Of a stretch of DNA of 64,000 bases, positions 32,413-42,084 are shown in pieces. Location of the stretch: assembly GCA_016868305.1 (NCBI GenBank), contig VGHK01000002.1, positions 24,147 through 88,146 of the forward strand. Reading direction: 5' to 3'. This DNA comes from Betaproteobacteria bacterium. Lineage in GTDB: Bacteria > Pseudomonadota > Gammaproteobacteria > Burkholderiales > Burkholderiaceae_A. Under the pieces are notes generated by a model that was given only the letters and a program-made list of their open reading frames with translations, made no database searches and was not told the DNA's origin. Both the position numbers and the translations under genes were made by a program. Each line of letters begins with the position of its first letter. Position 1 is the stretch's first letter.

Positions 32413-34563
32413 TTATCGGCCTGCCGCGATTTTCAGGTCTTCAAACTCACGGTCAAAATCCAGCGACGGCCGCGGGGTGGAAGCCGAGACCCGCACCGCC
32501 CGAGGACTGCCTTGGTCGTCATGGCTGATCCAGACCCAGACCCGTCTTTCCGGAATATAGAGCATCGCAAATATCCCGAGCACCAGCAAGAGACACCCCA
32601 GATAGACAGTGGTCTTACCTGGCGAACGGGTTACCTGAAATACCGATGCCTGAATATGCTTATAGTCATTAAGCGACACAAAAATGGGCGCGTCGTACAC
32701 AAGGCTGTCGCTAAAGGCATTCAGGGCGCGTTGAGTAAATTCGAGGTTCTCATCAGTGCGCTCTAGGCGCGGAAGGCGGTCTGCCTGACGGGCCAGCTGC
32801 CAGGCCTCCCAGAAGGCCCCCGTGAGCAGCCGAACGATCACATCGGCGGCCTTGTCCCGTTCTGCAAGGGGTACCGTCTGCTCAAGTATGTCGGCCAGGT
32901 TCTGAAGGCCGCCTTCGGCAATCGCATCGAGCGCCTTCTGGGCGCTCTGGGCAAGCGCAGGCACCATGGCAGCAGGGGCCGAAGCCCGGGCAAAGGCCTC
33001 GGCTGCCTGGGCCCGCAGCTCAGGCTGGGCAAGCGCCGCCCGTATACGGAGAAACTCCTCTATGCCGTCGTTCTGATCTGCGGGAATACGCAGATAGCGA
33101 AATGACTCGTCTGGAGAAGATCGCACGCCGGACAGGTAGACCCGAGCACCTTCGAGTTCCACTGGCAGCATGTAGTTGTGGAACTCCTTGGCCTGGCCTG
33201 CGGCATCGCGAATCTTGTAGTTAAAGCTTGGCCCGACGTTTTGCAGCTGCTTTTCTTTGACAGTATTGGCAGCCGGCGAGACTACCGATGCCACATGCCG
33301 CTGAAACCCCTCAGTGGCATCAGCGCCCTCTCCGAGGCTTTCTACATTAATGGGCTTGAACCCAGAGACCTCCAGGGTGATCGTCTGCTCACCGCTTCGA
33401 AGCGGTATCGACTGGCCCACGGCAAGGTCGAGCGGAAGTACTTTTGTGAGAGGCCCCTGGAAGGGATGGGCCGACAGGTGCAGCTTGGAGCCGCCGTCGT
33501 CAAAACTCGACTGGTAGATGGCGATGCCACGATGGATCAGCGGCTTGTTCACCTCGATTGTCTCTTCCCGCACCTGACCGGTGCCCTTATCGGTAAGCAC
33601 CACATCGCTTGCAAAAAGCCTTGGCATGCCTGTGTTGTAGTACTCCACGCGAAAGGCCTTAAGGGCCAGCTCAAAGGGCAGGTCTAGAAGAAAAGAACCA
33701 TCGGGGTGACTCAGAACCGCAATGTCTGCGGAGAGACCTTCGGGCACTAAGAGATTGGCCCGATAACTCGGCGTGGCCTGGGGGAGTCTGGCGGTTTCGG
33801 GCACCAAGTCGGACTCGTCCAGCGAGGTCAGTTGTACTGGCGTCTTCTCCCACCACCAGGCTGAGGCCCGCATCGGCAGCTCACTATCGATGAGCCCGCC
33901 AAGCGATATCACCACAATCGAAAGGTGGGCTGCGATATACCCAAGACGATTGGTGCTTCCTTTTTTTGCCACCAGCGCCGGCCGGTCTGGCTCTGCGGGT
34001 GGCACCTTTACCGAAAAACCTTTGTCCCGTAATGCTGAAGCAACCTGTTCGAGCCTTGCCTGCGCCTCCGCAGGAGAAGACACCGCAAACTCTGCCCTGT
34101 GTCGAAATGCCTGATAGGCCTGCTCCCGCACTGCCATACGCCAGGACCGGGCATCGCGCAGCATCTTGGGCGTATTGCGAATCAGACACAGGCTGGTGGA
34201 GACTAGCATCAGGGCCATAAAGGCCATGAACCAGCCCGCGTTGTAGACCCGAAAGATGTCGAAAGCAGAGAATGCCTCTGCCCAGAAGGCACCAAACTGA
34301 TTGACGTAGTTAATCGGCGGTGCGTTCTGGGGAACGATGGTGCCGATGGCGCTGGCGATACACAGAACCGAGAGCGCAGAGATGGCAAACCGCATCGAGC
34401 TCATGAGCTCCACCACCTCTTTGACCCATCCGGCTCCCTGACGAAGCTCAATACCCGTGGTGCGAATGTCTGCCGCGCGGCCTCCCGTGGAGGCAACCAG
34501 GTCTTCCTCCAAGAAGTCGGAGGGTTTTACAGGGGACTGGCCTGGGGTCAGCCCAACGGACAT
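32413..34563 (-). CDS. resB: System II cytochrome c synthesis protein ResB
   Basis: This is a 716-residue membrane protein. Two N-terminal helices, at about residues 58-80 and 108-128, include the conserved SMRFAISALSVLCIAS and IGTIVPQNAP. A third helix is near residue 220, then comes a large periplasmic domain and a final helix (TTVYLGCLLLVLGIFAM). This is the ResB topology, which works with CcsB to present haem to CXXCH apocytochromes. Its ATG immediately follows the stop of the cytochrome c gene (TAAATG), linking expression of a substrate and its maturase. Confidence 0.95.
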   Translation of the reverse strand: MSVGLTPGQSPVKPSDFLEEDLVASTGGRAADIRTTGIELRQGAGWVKEVVELMSSMRFAISALSVLCIASAIGTIVPQNAPPINYVNQFGAFWAEAFSAFDIFRVYNAGWFMAFMALMLVSTSLCLIRNTPKMLRDARSWRMAVREQAYQAFRHRAEFAVSSPAEAQARLEQVASALRDKGFSVKVPPAEPDRPALVAKKGSTNRLGYIAAHLSIVVISLGGLIDSELPMRASAWWWEKTPVQLTSLDESDLVPETARLPQATPSYRANLLVPEGLSADIAVLSHPDGSFLLDLPFELALKAFRVEYYNTGMPRLFASDVVLTDKGTGQVREETIEVNKPLIHRGIAIYQSSFDDGGSKLHLSAHPFQGPLTKVLPLDLAVGQSIPLRSGEQTITLEVSGFKPINVESLGEGADATEGFQRHVASVVSPAANTVKEKQLQNVGPSFNYKIRDAAGQAKEFHNYMLPVELEGARVYLSGVRSSPDESFRYLRIPADQNDGIEEFLRIRAALAQPELRAQAAEAFARASAPAAMVPALAQSAQKALDAIAEGGLQNLADILEQTVPLAERDKAADVIVRLLTGAFWEAWQLARQADRLPRLERTDENLEFTQRALNAFSDSLVYDAPIFVSLNDYKHIQASVFQVTRSPGKTTVYLGCLLLVLGIFAMLYIPERRVWVWISHDDQGSPRAVRVSASTPRPSLDFDREFEDLKIAAGR

Positions 34564-35271
34564 TTACCGCAGCCCGGCCACGTACTGAGACACCGCCCGG
34601 ATATCCCCATCAGACATGCCTGCGGCAATGGCCATCATCTGGCCACTGTTGGCCCGTTCCTGGGAACGGAAGGCCGTGAGAGTTGCTGCCGTGTAGTCGG
34701 CGTGCTGGCCGGACAGACGGGGATACTGGGCTGGAATTCCAGCGCCATTGGGGCTGTGGCAGCCTACACAGGCAGGAACCCCTTTGGCGGGAATCCCTGC
34801 CCGATAGATCTGCTGGCCACGCCCCACCAGAGACTTGTCAGAGGGCAGGGCAGGGTCAATACGCTGTGACGCGTAGAAGGCGGCGATATTGCGAATATCC
34901 TGGTCGGAGAGCATGGTGGCAAAACCCGCCATAACGGCATTGGCCCGCTCAGCCTGCGTGGCCCCGGGCTTGACCTTAAAGTTATGCAACTGCTTACTCA
35001 GATAGTCGGCATGCTGGCCCGCCAAAATAGGATTAGCCGAAATAGCACTATTACCGTCTGCGGCATGGCAGGCCGCGCAGACCTGGCCTGCCAGAGCCTG
35101 GCCTTTGGCGATATCAGCCTTGGTAATCGGCTTGGCAGGGTCTGCCGCGCTGGCAGCGCCAAGCCCCAGAACAGTCAGCCCCAGGGCAAGGAAAAAAGCG
35201 GATGCTGCGGACCGGGCCGATTCGACCAGACGCATCACAACCGTTAAATGTGTGTCAGACTTTCTATTCAT
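34564..35271 (-). CDS. Dihaem cytochrome c4-type protein
   Basis: This is a 235-residue exported cytochrome with two haem-binding motifs, CAACH and CVGCH, each in a c-type domain with LAGQHADYL/LSGQHADYT repeats typical of cytochrome c4. A signal peptide ends near GAASAAD. It likely carries electrons in the periplasm to a terminal oxidase. I chose ATG 35271 with GGAG six bases upstream. A longer in-frame start at 35340 adds a Cys-containing leader with no support, and ATG 35235 is also possible. It heads the resB-ccsB-msrPQ group and is divergent from engB. Confidence 0.92.
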   Translation of the reverse strand: MNRKSDTHLTVVMRLVESARSAASAFFLALGLTVLGLGAASAADPAKPITKADIAKGQALAGQVCAACHAADGNSAISANPILAGQHADYLSKQLHNFKVKPGATQAERANAVMAGFATMLSDQDIRNIAAFYASQRIDPALPSDKSLVGRGQQIYRAGIPAKGVPACVGCHSPNGAGIPAQYPRLSGQHADYTAATLTAFRSQERANSGQMMAIAAGMSDGDIRAVSQYVAGLR

Positions 35272-35372
35272 AGATTCTCCGTAAGGCCCTGGACATGCGG
35301 CGCACAGTTTGTTTCCCGCCGATATTGAACATTTGGCCATAGTTTAGTGCAAACCCGCAGCCTTCTTGCCCA

Positions 35373-36149
35373 TTGTCCAGTCCCCTACCTGACAAAACCC
35401 CTACAAGGCTCGTTGCCAAGGTCGCTGCCCAGGTCTCTTTCTTGCAAAGCGCGGCAAAGGTCGCCCAACTGCCCCGGCCCAATGTGCCGGAAATCGCGAT
35501 TGCCGGCCGGTCTAATGCCGGAAAGTCCACGGCCCTGAATGTCATCTGCGAACGCCGACGCATGGCCTTTGCCAGCAAAACCCCGGGGCGTACCCGGCTG
35601 ATCAACCTGTTTAGCCTCAACTGGCAGAACCGAGAGCTCGGCAGGCTTGTCGACCTTCCCGGCTACGGCTATGCGGCGGTCGATGCAGGCACCCTGCGTG
35701 CCTGGCAGCACGAACTCAGTCGCTACCTCGCGGCTCGACAGAACCTGTCGGGGCTCATTCTGGTGACTGACATTCGGCATGCCTTAGGTCCGCTTGATCG
35801 GCAGATGCTGGCCTGGTTTGGCCAACGCCAGAGGCCGGTGCATCTGCTCCTGACCAAAGCAGACAAGCTCAACCGGGCAGACCAACAGCGGGCGCTGGCC
35901 AAGGCTGAAGCTGCCATGGCGGCCGCCGCCCCCGGCTGGGGGCAGCCGGTGACGGTCTCGCTTTTCTCGGGCTTAAAGAGAATGGGGCGGGACGAGATTC
36001 TTGACCGCATCAGCCTCTGGCTTGGCCTAGAGGCATCGGACCCCGAAGAAGAACAAAAAAAAGCCGGCAGCAACGCTGCCGGCGATAATGCCTTTGTGAA
36101 GGCGCCCGCTCAGGGAGGAGAAGCGGGGGACATGACGCCTGTTGTCTAG
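35373..36149 (+). CDS. engB: Ribosome biogenesis GTPase EngB/YihA/YsxC
   Basis: This is a 258-residue GTPase needed for large-subunit assembly. G1 is GRSNAGKST, G3 DLPGYG, G4 TKADK and G5 SLFSG. No ATG or GTG lies between the upstream stop at 35340 and G1, so the best start is TTG 35373. The last 40 residues, after WLGLEAS, are unlike the family and span a perfect hairpin. This suggests an ancestral stop was lost and the frame now reads through what was the gene end. Confidence 0.94.
   Translation: MSSPLPDKTPTRLVAKVAAQVSFLQSAAKVAQLPRPNVPEIAIAGRSNAGKSTALNVICERRRMAFASKTPGRTRLINLFSLNWQNRELGRLVDLPGYGYAAVDAGTLRAWQHELSRYLAARQNLSGLILVTDIRHALGPLDRQMLAWFGQRQRPVHLLLTKADKLNRADQQRALAKAEAAMAAAAPGWGQPVTVSLFSGLKRMGRDEILDRISLWLGLEASDPEEEQKKAGSNAAGDNAFVKAPAQGGEAGDMTPVV
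36055..36083 (-). terminator. Intrinsic terminator oriented antisense, inside the engB 3' coding region
   Basis: On the minus strand a perfect 9-bp stem (36063-36071 pairs with 36075-36083) with a 3-base loop is followed by eight Ts. On the plus strand the hairpin has no T tract, so termination should work only for leftward transcripts. No minus-strand gene precedes it. It may stop antisense transcription or be a relic of a bidirectional terminator. Confidence 0.75.
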
Positions 36150-36233
36150 GACAGAACATCACAACTCGAATGTTACAGCGTTTTCAAAAAAAAGCATCTT
36201 TTTTTCATAATTTTTTCTAGTGCATCCCCGCGT

Positions 36234-36260
36234 CAGACCATCCCAGACCATCCCAGACCA
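36234..36260. repeat. Short tandem repeat, 10-bp unit CAGACCATCC, 2.7 copies
   Basis: Three consecutive CAGACCA blocks are spaced exactly 10 bp apart in the 182-base engB-hemB gap. The unit equals about one helical turn, so a protein could contact one face of the DNA. The rest of the gap is AT-rich, with runs of A and T at 36186-36215. It presumably holds the hemB promoter, which I cannot place with confidence. Confidence 0.6.
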
Positions 36261-36289
36261 ATGGCCGTAAAAACCCAAAAAAATAATAA

Positions 36290-37333
<1,044 letters not shown>

Positions 37334-37336
37334 GCC

Positions 37337-38548
37337 ATGGCTGTTCGTCTGCCCCTTCCCCAGCGCGAGGCGCTTGCTGCCGTACCCGGTGTCAGTCTAT
37401 CGGTAGCCGAAGCAGGTATCCGTAAGGCAAACCGCAAAGACCTGTTGCTGGTATCACTCGTCCCCAATACGGTGGTTGCCGGTGTGTTTACCCAGAATGC
37501 CTTCTGCGCTGCGCCGGTGCAGGTCTGTCGACGCAACCTAACCCCAGATGCGGCGATTCGCGCCTGGCTGGTCAACACCGGCTGCGCCAACGCGGGAACG
37601 GGCAGTCTTGGGATGGAGAACGCCCTGCGCAGCTGCCAGGCTGTAGCAGGCCTTATGCAGCTGCAGCCCGAGCAGGTGCTGCCCTTTTCCACGGGAGTGA
37701 TACTTGAGCACCTTCCAATCGACCGGATCGAACAGGGGCTCACCCGGCTGCGCTCTGCCGATTGGTTGGACGCGGCCGAGGCCATCATGACCACCGACAC
37801 CCAGCCCAAGGCCTATTCCCGAACCATTACTATCGGCGACCGGCCCGTGGTGATCACGGGCATCTCAAAAGGGGCCGGCATGATTAGGCCGAATATGGCC
37901 ACCATGCTGGGCTTTCTGGCGACCGATGCCGGGCTTGCCTGGCAAGACCTGAAAGATCTTCTCACCAGCGCAGCAGACCAGTCATTTAATGCCATCACCA
38001 TCGATGGCGACACATCCACCAACGATGCCCTGGTTGCGGCGGCCACAGGCGCCTCCGGGCTGCGGCTCTCGCCCGATCATCCCCAATGGCAGAGCTTTGC
38101 TTCAGCCTTTGTCGGTCTGTGCCAAGACCTCGCCCATGCCATCGTGCGCGACGGCGAAGGGGCAACCAAGTTCATCACAATTTGCGTCACCGAGGCAAAG
38201 AGCAGCTTTGAGGCGCGCCAGGTGGCCTACGCCATCGCCCATTCGCCGCTGGTGAAGACCGCCTTTTTTGCCAGCGACCCCAACCTCGGACGGATTCTGG
38301 CTGCCATTGGGTACAGCGGTCTGGCAGGACTTGATGTCGACAAGATTGCCGTGCAGCTCAACGACATCCTGGTCGCCGAACACGGCGGCCGCGCGCAGAG
38401 CTATACCGAGGCGGCGGGGCAGACGGTGATGCAGTCCGATGAGGTGACCATCTCGGTTGCGCTTCGCCGCGGAATGGCCTCGACTACGGTCTGGACCTGC
38501 GACCTCTCTCACGACTATGTCTCTATTAATGCCGACTATCGATCCTAG
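37337..38548 (+). CDS. argJ: Glutamate N-acetyltransferase / amino-acid acetyltransferase
   Basis: This is a 403-residue enzyme of the arginine pathway that recycles the acetyl group from acetylornithine to glutamate. The self-cleavage site and nucleophile Thr is in [25 protein letters not shown] and DGEGATKFI are further active-site segments. The mature enzyme is two chains from one precursor. A GGAGG in the end of hemB serves as ribosome site, so translation is coupled. Its 3' end may overlap the DUF815 gene start. Confidence 0.96.
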   Translation: MAVRLPLPQREALAAVPGVSLSVAEAGIRKANRKDLLLVSLVPNTVVAGVFTQNAFCAAPVQVCRRNLTPDAAIRAWLVNTGCANAGTGSLGMENALRSCQAVAGLMQLQPEQVLPFSTGVILEHLPIDRIEQGLTRLRSADWLDAAEAIMTTDTQPKAYSRTITIGDRPVVITGISKGAGMIRPNMATMLGFLATDAGLAWQDLKDLLTSAADQSFNAITIDGDTSTNDALVAAATGASGLRLSPDHPQWQSFASAFVGLCQDLAHAIVRDGEGATKFITICVTEAKSSFEARQVAYAIAHSPLVKTAFFASDPNLGRILAAIGYSGLAGLDVDKIAVQLNDILVAEHGGRAQSYTEAAGQTVMQSDEVTISVALRRGMASTTVWTCDLSHDYVSINADYRS

Positions 38549-39443
38549 CCCCATGACTGCCCCCTCGCCCACGCCGACACCCGGTTCACCCCTCGAAGAC
38601 CTTGTGCGCAAGCTCAATGCCCTGCTACCCGACCCGCCTGCACCGGTGAACTTTGCGCGCGATACCGCCTTCCGGTGGGTGCGTCGTAACACGCTGCTCG
38701 GTGAGGTGTCGTTTCTCAAACCCGTTCCGCTGTTTGCCAAGATCAGGCTCGCCGACCTTCTGCATGTCGGCAGCCAGGTCGCCCAGGTTGCCCAGAATAC
38801 CCGCCGCTTTGTCGAAGGCCTTCCTGCCAATAACGTGTTGCTTACCGGCGCCCGTGGCACAGGCAAGTCTTCGCTGGTACGGGCCTGTCTGACCGAGTTT
38901 GCCGACAAAGGACTTCGACTCATCGAGGTCGACAAAGATGACCTGATCGACATGCCACGCATTGCAGAACTCGTAGAGGCCCAGCCGCAGCGGTTCATCG
39001 TGTTCTGTGACGACCTCTCTTTTGCGTCTGGCGAAGGCGGCTATAAGGCGCTCAAGACGGTGCTTGACGGTGGCCTTGCAGCCCAGGCTTCCAACCTGTT
39101 GGTCTATGCCACCTCGAACCGGCGCCACCTGATGCCTGAGTCGATGCAGGAGAACCTGGGCACAGCCTATGACGCGCAAGGGGAAATTCATCCCGCAGAG
39201 GCGGTAGAGGAAAAGATCTCGCTTTCAGAGCGCTTCGGACTCTGGGTGTCTTTTCACAGCTTTAACCAGAACGACTATCTGGATATTGTCGATCACTGGC
39301 TCTGTGCGTATGGCCTAGAGGCCGGGCAGCGCGAGGCAGCCAAGCGCCCGGCCCTGCAGTGGGCGCTGTCCCGCGGGTCGCGATCCGGCCGCGTTGCCCT
39401 GGCCTTTGCCAAAGACTGGGTGGCCGGGCAGCAGCCCGGCTAG
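38529..39443 (+). CDS. DUF815 family AAA+-like ATP-binding protein
   Basis: This is a protein of about 304 residues with Walker [12 protein letters not shown], Walker B-like [10 protein letters not shown] and a sensor-like [15 protein letters not shown]. These match DUF815, a predicted ATPase of unknown role that in Burkholderiales sits between argJ and mutT. The start is uncertain: ATG 38529 overlaps argJ by 20 bases, and ATG 38553 lies just after the argJ stop. The first 35 or so residues are Pro/Thr/Ser-rich. No signal or membrane segment is visible. Confidence 0.88.
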   Translation: MPTIDPSPMTAPSPTPTPGSPLEDLVRKLNALLPDPPAPVNFARDTAFRWVRRNTLLGEVSFLKPVPLFAKIRLADLLHVGSQVAQVAQNTRRFVEGLPANNVLLTGARGTGKSSLVRACLTEFADKGLRLIEVDKDDLIDMPRIAELVEAQPQRFIVFCDDLSFASGEGGYKALKTVLDGGLAAQASNLLVYATSNRRHLMPESMQENLGTAYDAQGEIHPAEAVEEKISLSERFGLWVSFHSFNQNDYLDIVDHWLCAYGLEAGQREAAKRPALQWALSRGSRSGRVALAFAKDWVAGQQPG

Positions 39444-39453
39444 CAGCCAGGTC

Positions 39454-39900
39454 ATGGCCTCGCCCAGTCTGGTACAGGTTGCGGTAGGCATGATTCACCG
39501 CCCCAAAGACGGGGCAGTGCTTCTGGCCTCACGTCCCCCAGGCAAGGTCTATGCAGGATGGTGGGAATTCTCTGGCGGAAAGCTTGAACCCCAAGAAACC
39601 ATAGGGGAGGCACTGCGCCGCGAACTACAGGAGGAGCTCGGCATAAGGGTGCAAGAGGCAAGCCCCGCATGGGAGACCGAGCATCGCTACGACCATGCCC
39701 ATGTGCGTCTGCACTTTTGGTGGGTTAGGCATTGGCTGGGAGTGCCTGCGCCGCAAGAGGGGCAGCAGCTCTGCTGGGTCAGGCCCTCAGGGCCATTTCC
39801 TTACCCGCTGCTACCTGCCACCATTCCTGCTTTGGCGCAGCTGGCCCTTAGAAATCACACAAGGCCAGTTCAAACGGCAACGGGCCTTCTACCGCCTTGA
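39454..39900 (+). CDS. mutT: MutT-type Nudix hydrolase (8-oxo-dGTP diphosphatase-like)
   Basis: This is a 148-residue protein with the complete Nudix box starting GKLEPQET at about residue 45 and ending RELQEELGI. SLVQVAVGMIHRP and WWEFSGGK match MutT, which cleans oxidised dGTP from the nucleotide pool. I chose ATG 39454 (MASPSLVQ), 10 bases after the DUF815 stop. A longer in-frame ATG at 39394 lies inside DUF815. Its last 53 bases overlap the zapD 3' end. The yacG gene often found next to mutT in relatives is missing. Confidence 0.9.
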   Translation: MASPSLVQVAVGMIHRPKDGAVLLASRPPGKVYAGWWEFSGGKLEPQETIGEALRRELQEELGIRVQEASPAWETEHRYDHAHVRLHFWWVRHWLGVPAPQEGQQLCWVRPSGPFPYPLLPATIPALAQLALRNHTRPVQTATGLLPP

Positions 39901-40690
39901 GGTGCAACTGGGCATCGAGGCTTCGGAACCGCACCGCCACAACATACTTGTTGGCACTCACCTCACAGACATACTCGGGGGATGCAGGAAGGGACACGCG
40001 AATCAGTCGCGCAAGGCGCCCCTCGGGGTTGAGCTCAAAGGCGCCATTAATGGCCTCGTAATGCTGCGGCTCCGCTCCCTCGCGCAGAAGCTTCAGGCAG
40101 AGATCGGTAGCAGACATTAAGGGCCCCAAGCTGGCAATCCAGCCCACAAGCGCCTCATAGCGCACGGCAGCAGGCCGGTGAAGCCAGACAAAATAAGACG
40201 GTAGGTCAAAAGGACAGCTGCCGGCCGGGATACCCACGCGACCTTTTAGGCTCTGCAGGAAATCGAACTCAGGGATATGCGGGCCAAGCCGAACAGGCAC
40301 ATCGGCCAGTGCGGAATGGGCCGCTGCGGCCTCATCAAGAATGGCATTTAAACGCTCTACAGAAACCCCTGGCTGACCCATAAACCGGGCCAGCTGCGCC
40401 CGCTGACGATCGAGTTCCTGCAGCAGTTCGTTCTTAATATCACCGCGACTGGAGAGCAGTTCATAGAGCTCAAAGAGCGCATGCAGACACGCCTCGTGGG
40501 CAAACTGATCGGTCTGCGCAGCAAAGTATTTAATTCGGCGCGCCATGCACTCCACCCGCAACAAAATACGTACGCGTTCGTTGCAGGGAAACTCAAACAC
40601 CCGCAGCCCAGACGGCGTATCGAGACACCCCAATGGGGACTCGGCAACAACCGAGGCTACAGGGGCATGGGATGCAGGCGGGTCAGTCAT
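39848..40690 (-). CDS. zapD: Cell division protein ZapD
   Basis: This is a 280-residue FtsZ-associated protein (formerly DUF1342/YacF) that bundles FtsZ filaments. Recognisable segments are FEFPCNERVRILLRVE, AHEACLHALFELYELLSSRGDIKNELLQELDRQ and PSYFVWLHRP. I chose ATG 40690 (MTDPPASH) and rejected an upstream in-frame ATG at 40750 that runs into coaE. It follows coaE by 7 bases. Its tail overlaps mutT by 53 bases, which makes the last 18 residues of both proteins interdependent. Confidence 0.93.
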   Translation of the reverse strand: MTDPPASHAPVASVVAESPLGCLDTPSGLRVFEFPCNERVRILLRVECMARRIKYFAAQTDQFAHEACLHALFELYELLSSRGDIKNELLQELDRQRAQLARFMGQPGVSVERLNAILDEAAAAHSALADVPVRLGPHIPEFDFLQSLKGRVGIPAGSCPFDLPSYFVWLHRPAAVRYEALVGWIASLGPLMSATDLCLKLLREGAEPQHYEAINGAFELNPEGRLARLIRVSLPASPEYVCEVSANKYVVAVRFRSLDAQLHLKAVEGPLPFELALCDF

Positions 40691-40697
40691 TCTGCAA

Positions 40698-41372
40698 TTA
40701 TGTCTGATAAGTGCGGACAGCCTGGGCAGATGCCCTACACAATCGGGCATGAAGCATGCCTACCGATGCCCGCAGCCGCTCGGGGTTCCCGGTATTGCGG
40801 ATGGCATAGTCTGCGACCGCAAGCCGTTGCTGTCGTGTTGCCTGACGCGCCAAAATGGCAGCAAGGGTGTCTGAGGACATGGGACTGCGGCGCATCACCC
40901 GCTGCCACTGCTCGGACTCCGGCAGGTCGATCACCAGCAGGCGCCATGCCCAGGCCGGCCAGGCTGCGCGGTCTTCGCCCTGACGCTCAATCCACAAAGG
41001 AACCATATACACGCTGTAGGGGCCCTCTGCCGCTGCCAGTCGCGTCAGCGCAAGTGCTGCCACCAGGGGATGGACAATCGCTTCAAGCCGCTGCCGCGCC
41101 GAGGGATCCTGAAACACATGGTCTCGCATCGCCGCACGATCGAGCCCTGTTTCCGGGCTCACGAAGGTCGGCCCAAAGGCATCGACCAATGCCGGAACTG
41201 CCTTGCCACCGGGGCCAGTGAGCGCGTGGACTAGGGCATCGGCATCAAGAACGAAGATCCCCTTTTCGGTAAAGGCCTGAGCCGCAGTGGACTTGCCCGC
41301 CCCCATGCCGCCGGTCAAAACCAGAACAGGCGGTGAGACGCCGGGCAGGGATTGATCAGCCGATAAACCCAA
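40698..41372 (-). CDS. coaE: Dephospho-CoA kinase
   Basis: This is a protein of about 224 residues that does the last step of coenzyme A synthesis. The P-loop is TGGMGAGKSTAAQAF, followed by DADALVHALTGPGG. VPLWIERQ and LARQATRQQRLAVADYAIRN are typical. The open frame extends far into pilD. The only sensible starts are non-ATG: TTG 41372, which overlaps pilD by 17 bases and gives the normal length. The next in-frame ATG is inside the P-loop, so a TTG or similar start is required. Confidence 0.92.
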   Translation of the reverse strand: MGLSADQSLPGVSPPVLVLTGGMGAGKSTAAQAFTEKGIFVLDADALVHALTGPGGKAVPALVDAFGPTFVSPETGLDRAAMRDHVFQDPSARQRLEAIVHPLVAALALTRLAAAEGPYSVYMVPLWIERQGEDRAAWPAWAWRLLVIDLPESEQWQRVMRRSPMSSDTLAAILARQATRQQRLAVADYAIRNTGNPERLRASVGMLHARLCRASAQAVRTYQT

Positions 41373-42084
41373 AATCAGTCCAGGGCAGCAAGGCCAGGCC
41401 GGCGAAGGCCAAGGCGGGGCCGAAGGGTAAGGCAGTTGCAAGCTGCCAGCCGTGCCGGAACATTCCCCAGACCACATAGGGCAGCATGGCAAGGCAGGCC
41501 AATACCAGCACCAACGGCAGGCTCGAAAACCCAAGCCAGACGCCTAAGCCGGCTATCAGGGCAAAGTCGCCACGGCCCATGGGTACTGCCATCTGCCCTT
41601 CGATAGCCGCCCTTTTTCGATGTCGCCGTCTGCCCAGCAGCGTGAGCAGCCATGGCAGGCCATAGCCTATAAGACCTCCGAGCAGGGCCTCCCCAAAAGA
41701 AACCGACAGCCCAAGCAAGGCGGCAATGAGGCCCAGGCCAATTATCAGCCAGGTAATCCGGTCGGGCAGGAGCTGGCAGCGCAGGTCGATCATAGCCGCC
41801 AGGGTAAGGGCACCGGTAAGCCCGCCCAGGGCGAAGGCCACGGCCAGAGACGGCCAGTCTCCCTGGAGCACCGAAAGCAGTAATACCTCGGTACTCGCCA
41901 GCAAGAAGGCAACAATGCGCCATACAGAAGGGGCAGATAGGGCAAGGTCGGCCTGCTCACCAGAGAGCCAGTGCGCAAGCTCAGACCGAGACCAGAGCCG
42001 CAGCAGGGTGAAGCTGAGCCAGGCAGTCACCGCGGCCAGAAGCACCGAGACAGAGGGGTCAAGAGTGACTTCTGTCGGCGGCAC
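41356..42084 (-). CDS. pilD: Prepilin peptidase lacking the cysteine-rich N-terminal domain
   Basis: This is a 242-residue A24-family aspartic membrane peptidase with about seven helices. Both catalytic aspartates are kept, in MIDLRCQLLPDRIT and PMGRGDFALIAGLG, although the Lys of the usual GDxK is Ala. The N-terminal zinc/methyltransferase segment with paired CxxC of full-length PilD (usually near 280 residues) is absent. The start is GTG, overlapping the corC stop by one base (TAGTG). pilB and pilC, normally just upstream, are missing, so its substrates are unclear. Confidence 0.85.
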   Translation of the reverse strand: MPPTEVTLDPSVSVLLAAVTAWLSFTLLRLWSRSELAHWLSGEQADLALSAPSVWRIVAFLLASTEVLLLSVLQGDWPSLAVAFALGGLTGALTLAAMIDLRCQLLPDRITWLIIGLGLIAALLGLSVSFGEALLGGLIGYGLPWLLTLLGRRRHRKRAAIEGQMAVPMGRGDFALIAGLGVWLGFSSLPLVLVLACLAMLPYVVWGMFRHGWQLATALPFGPALAFAGLALLPWTDFGFIG

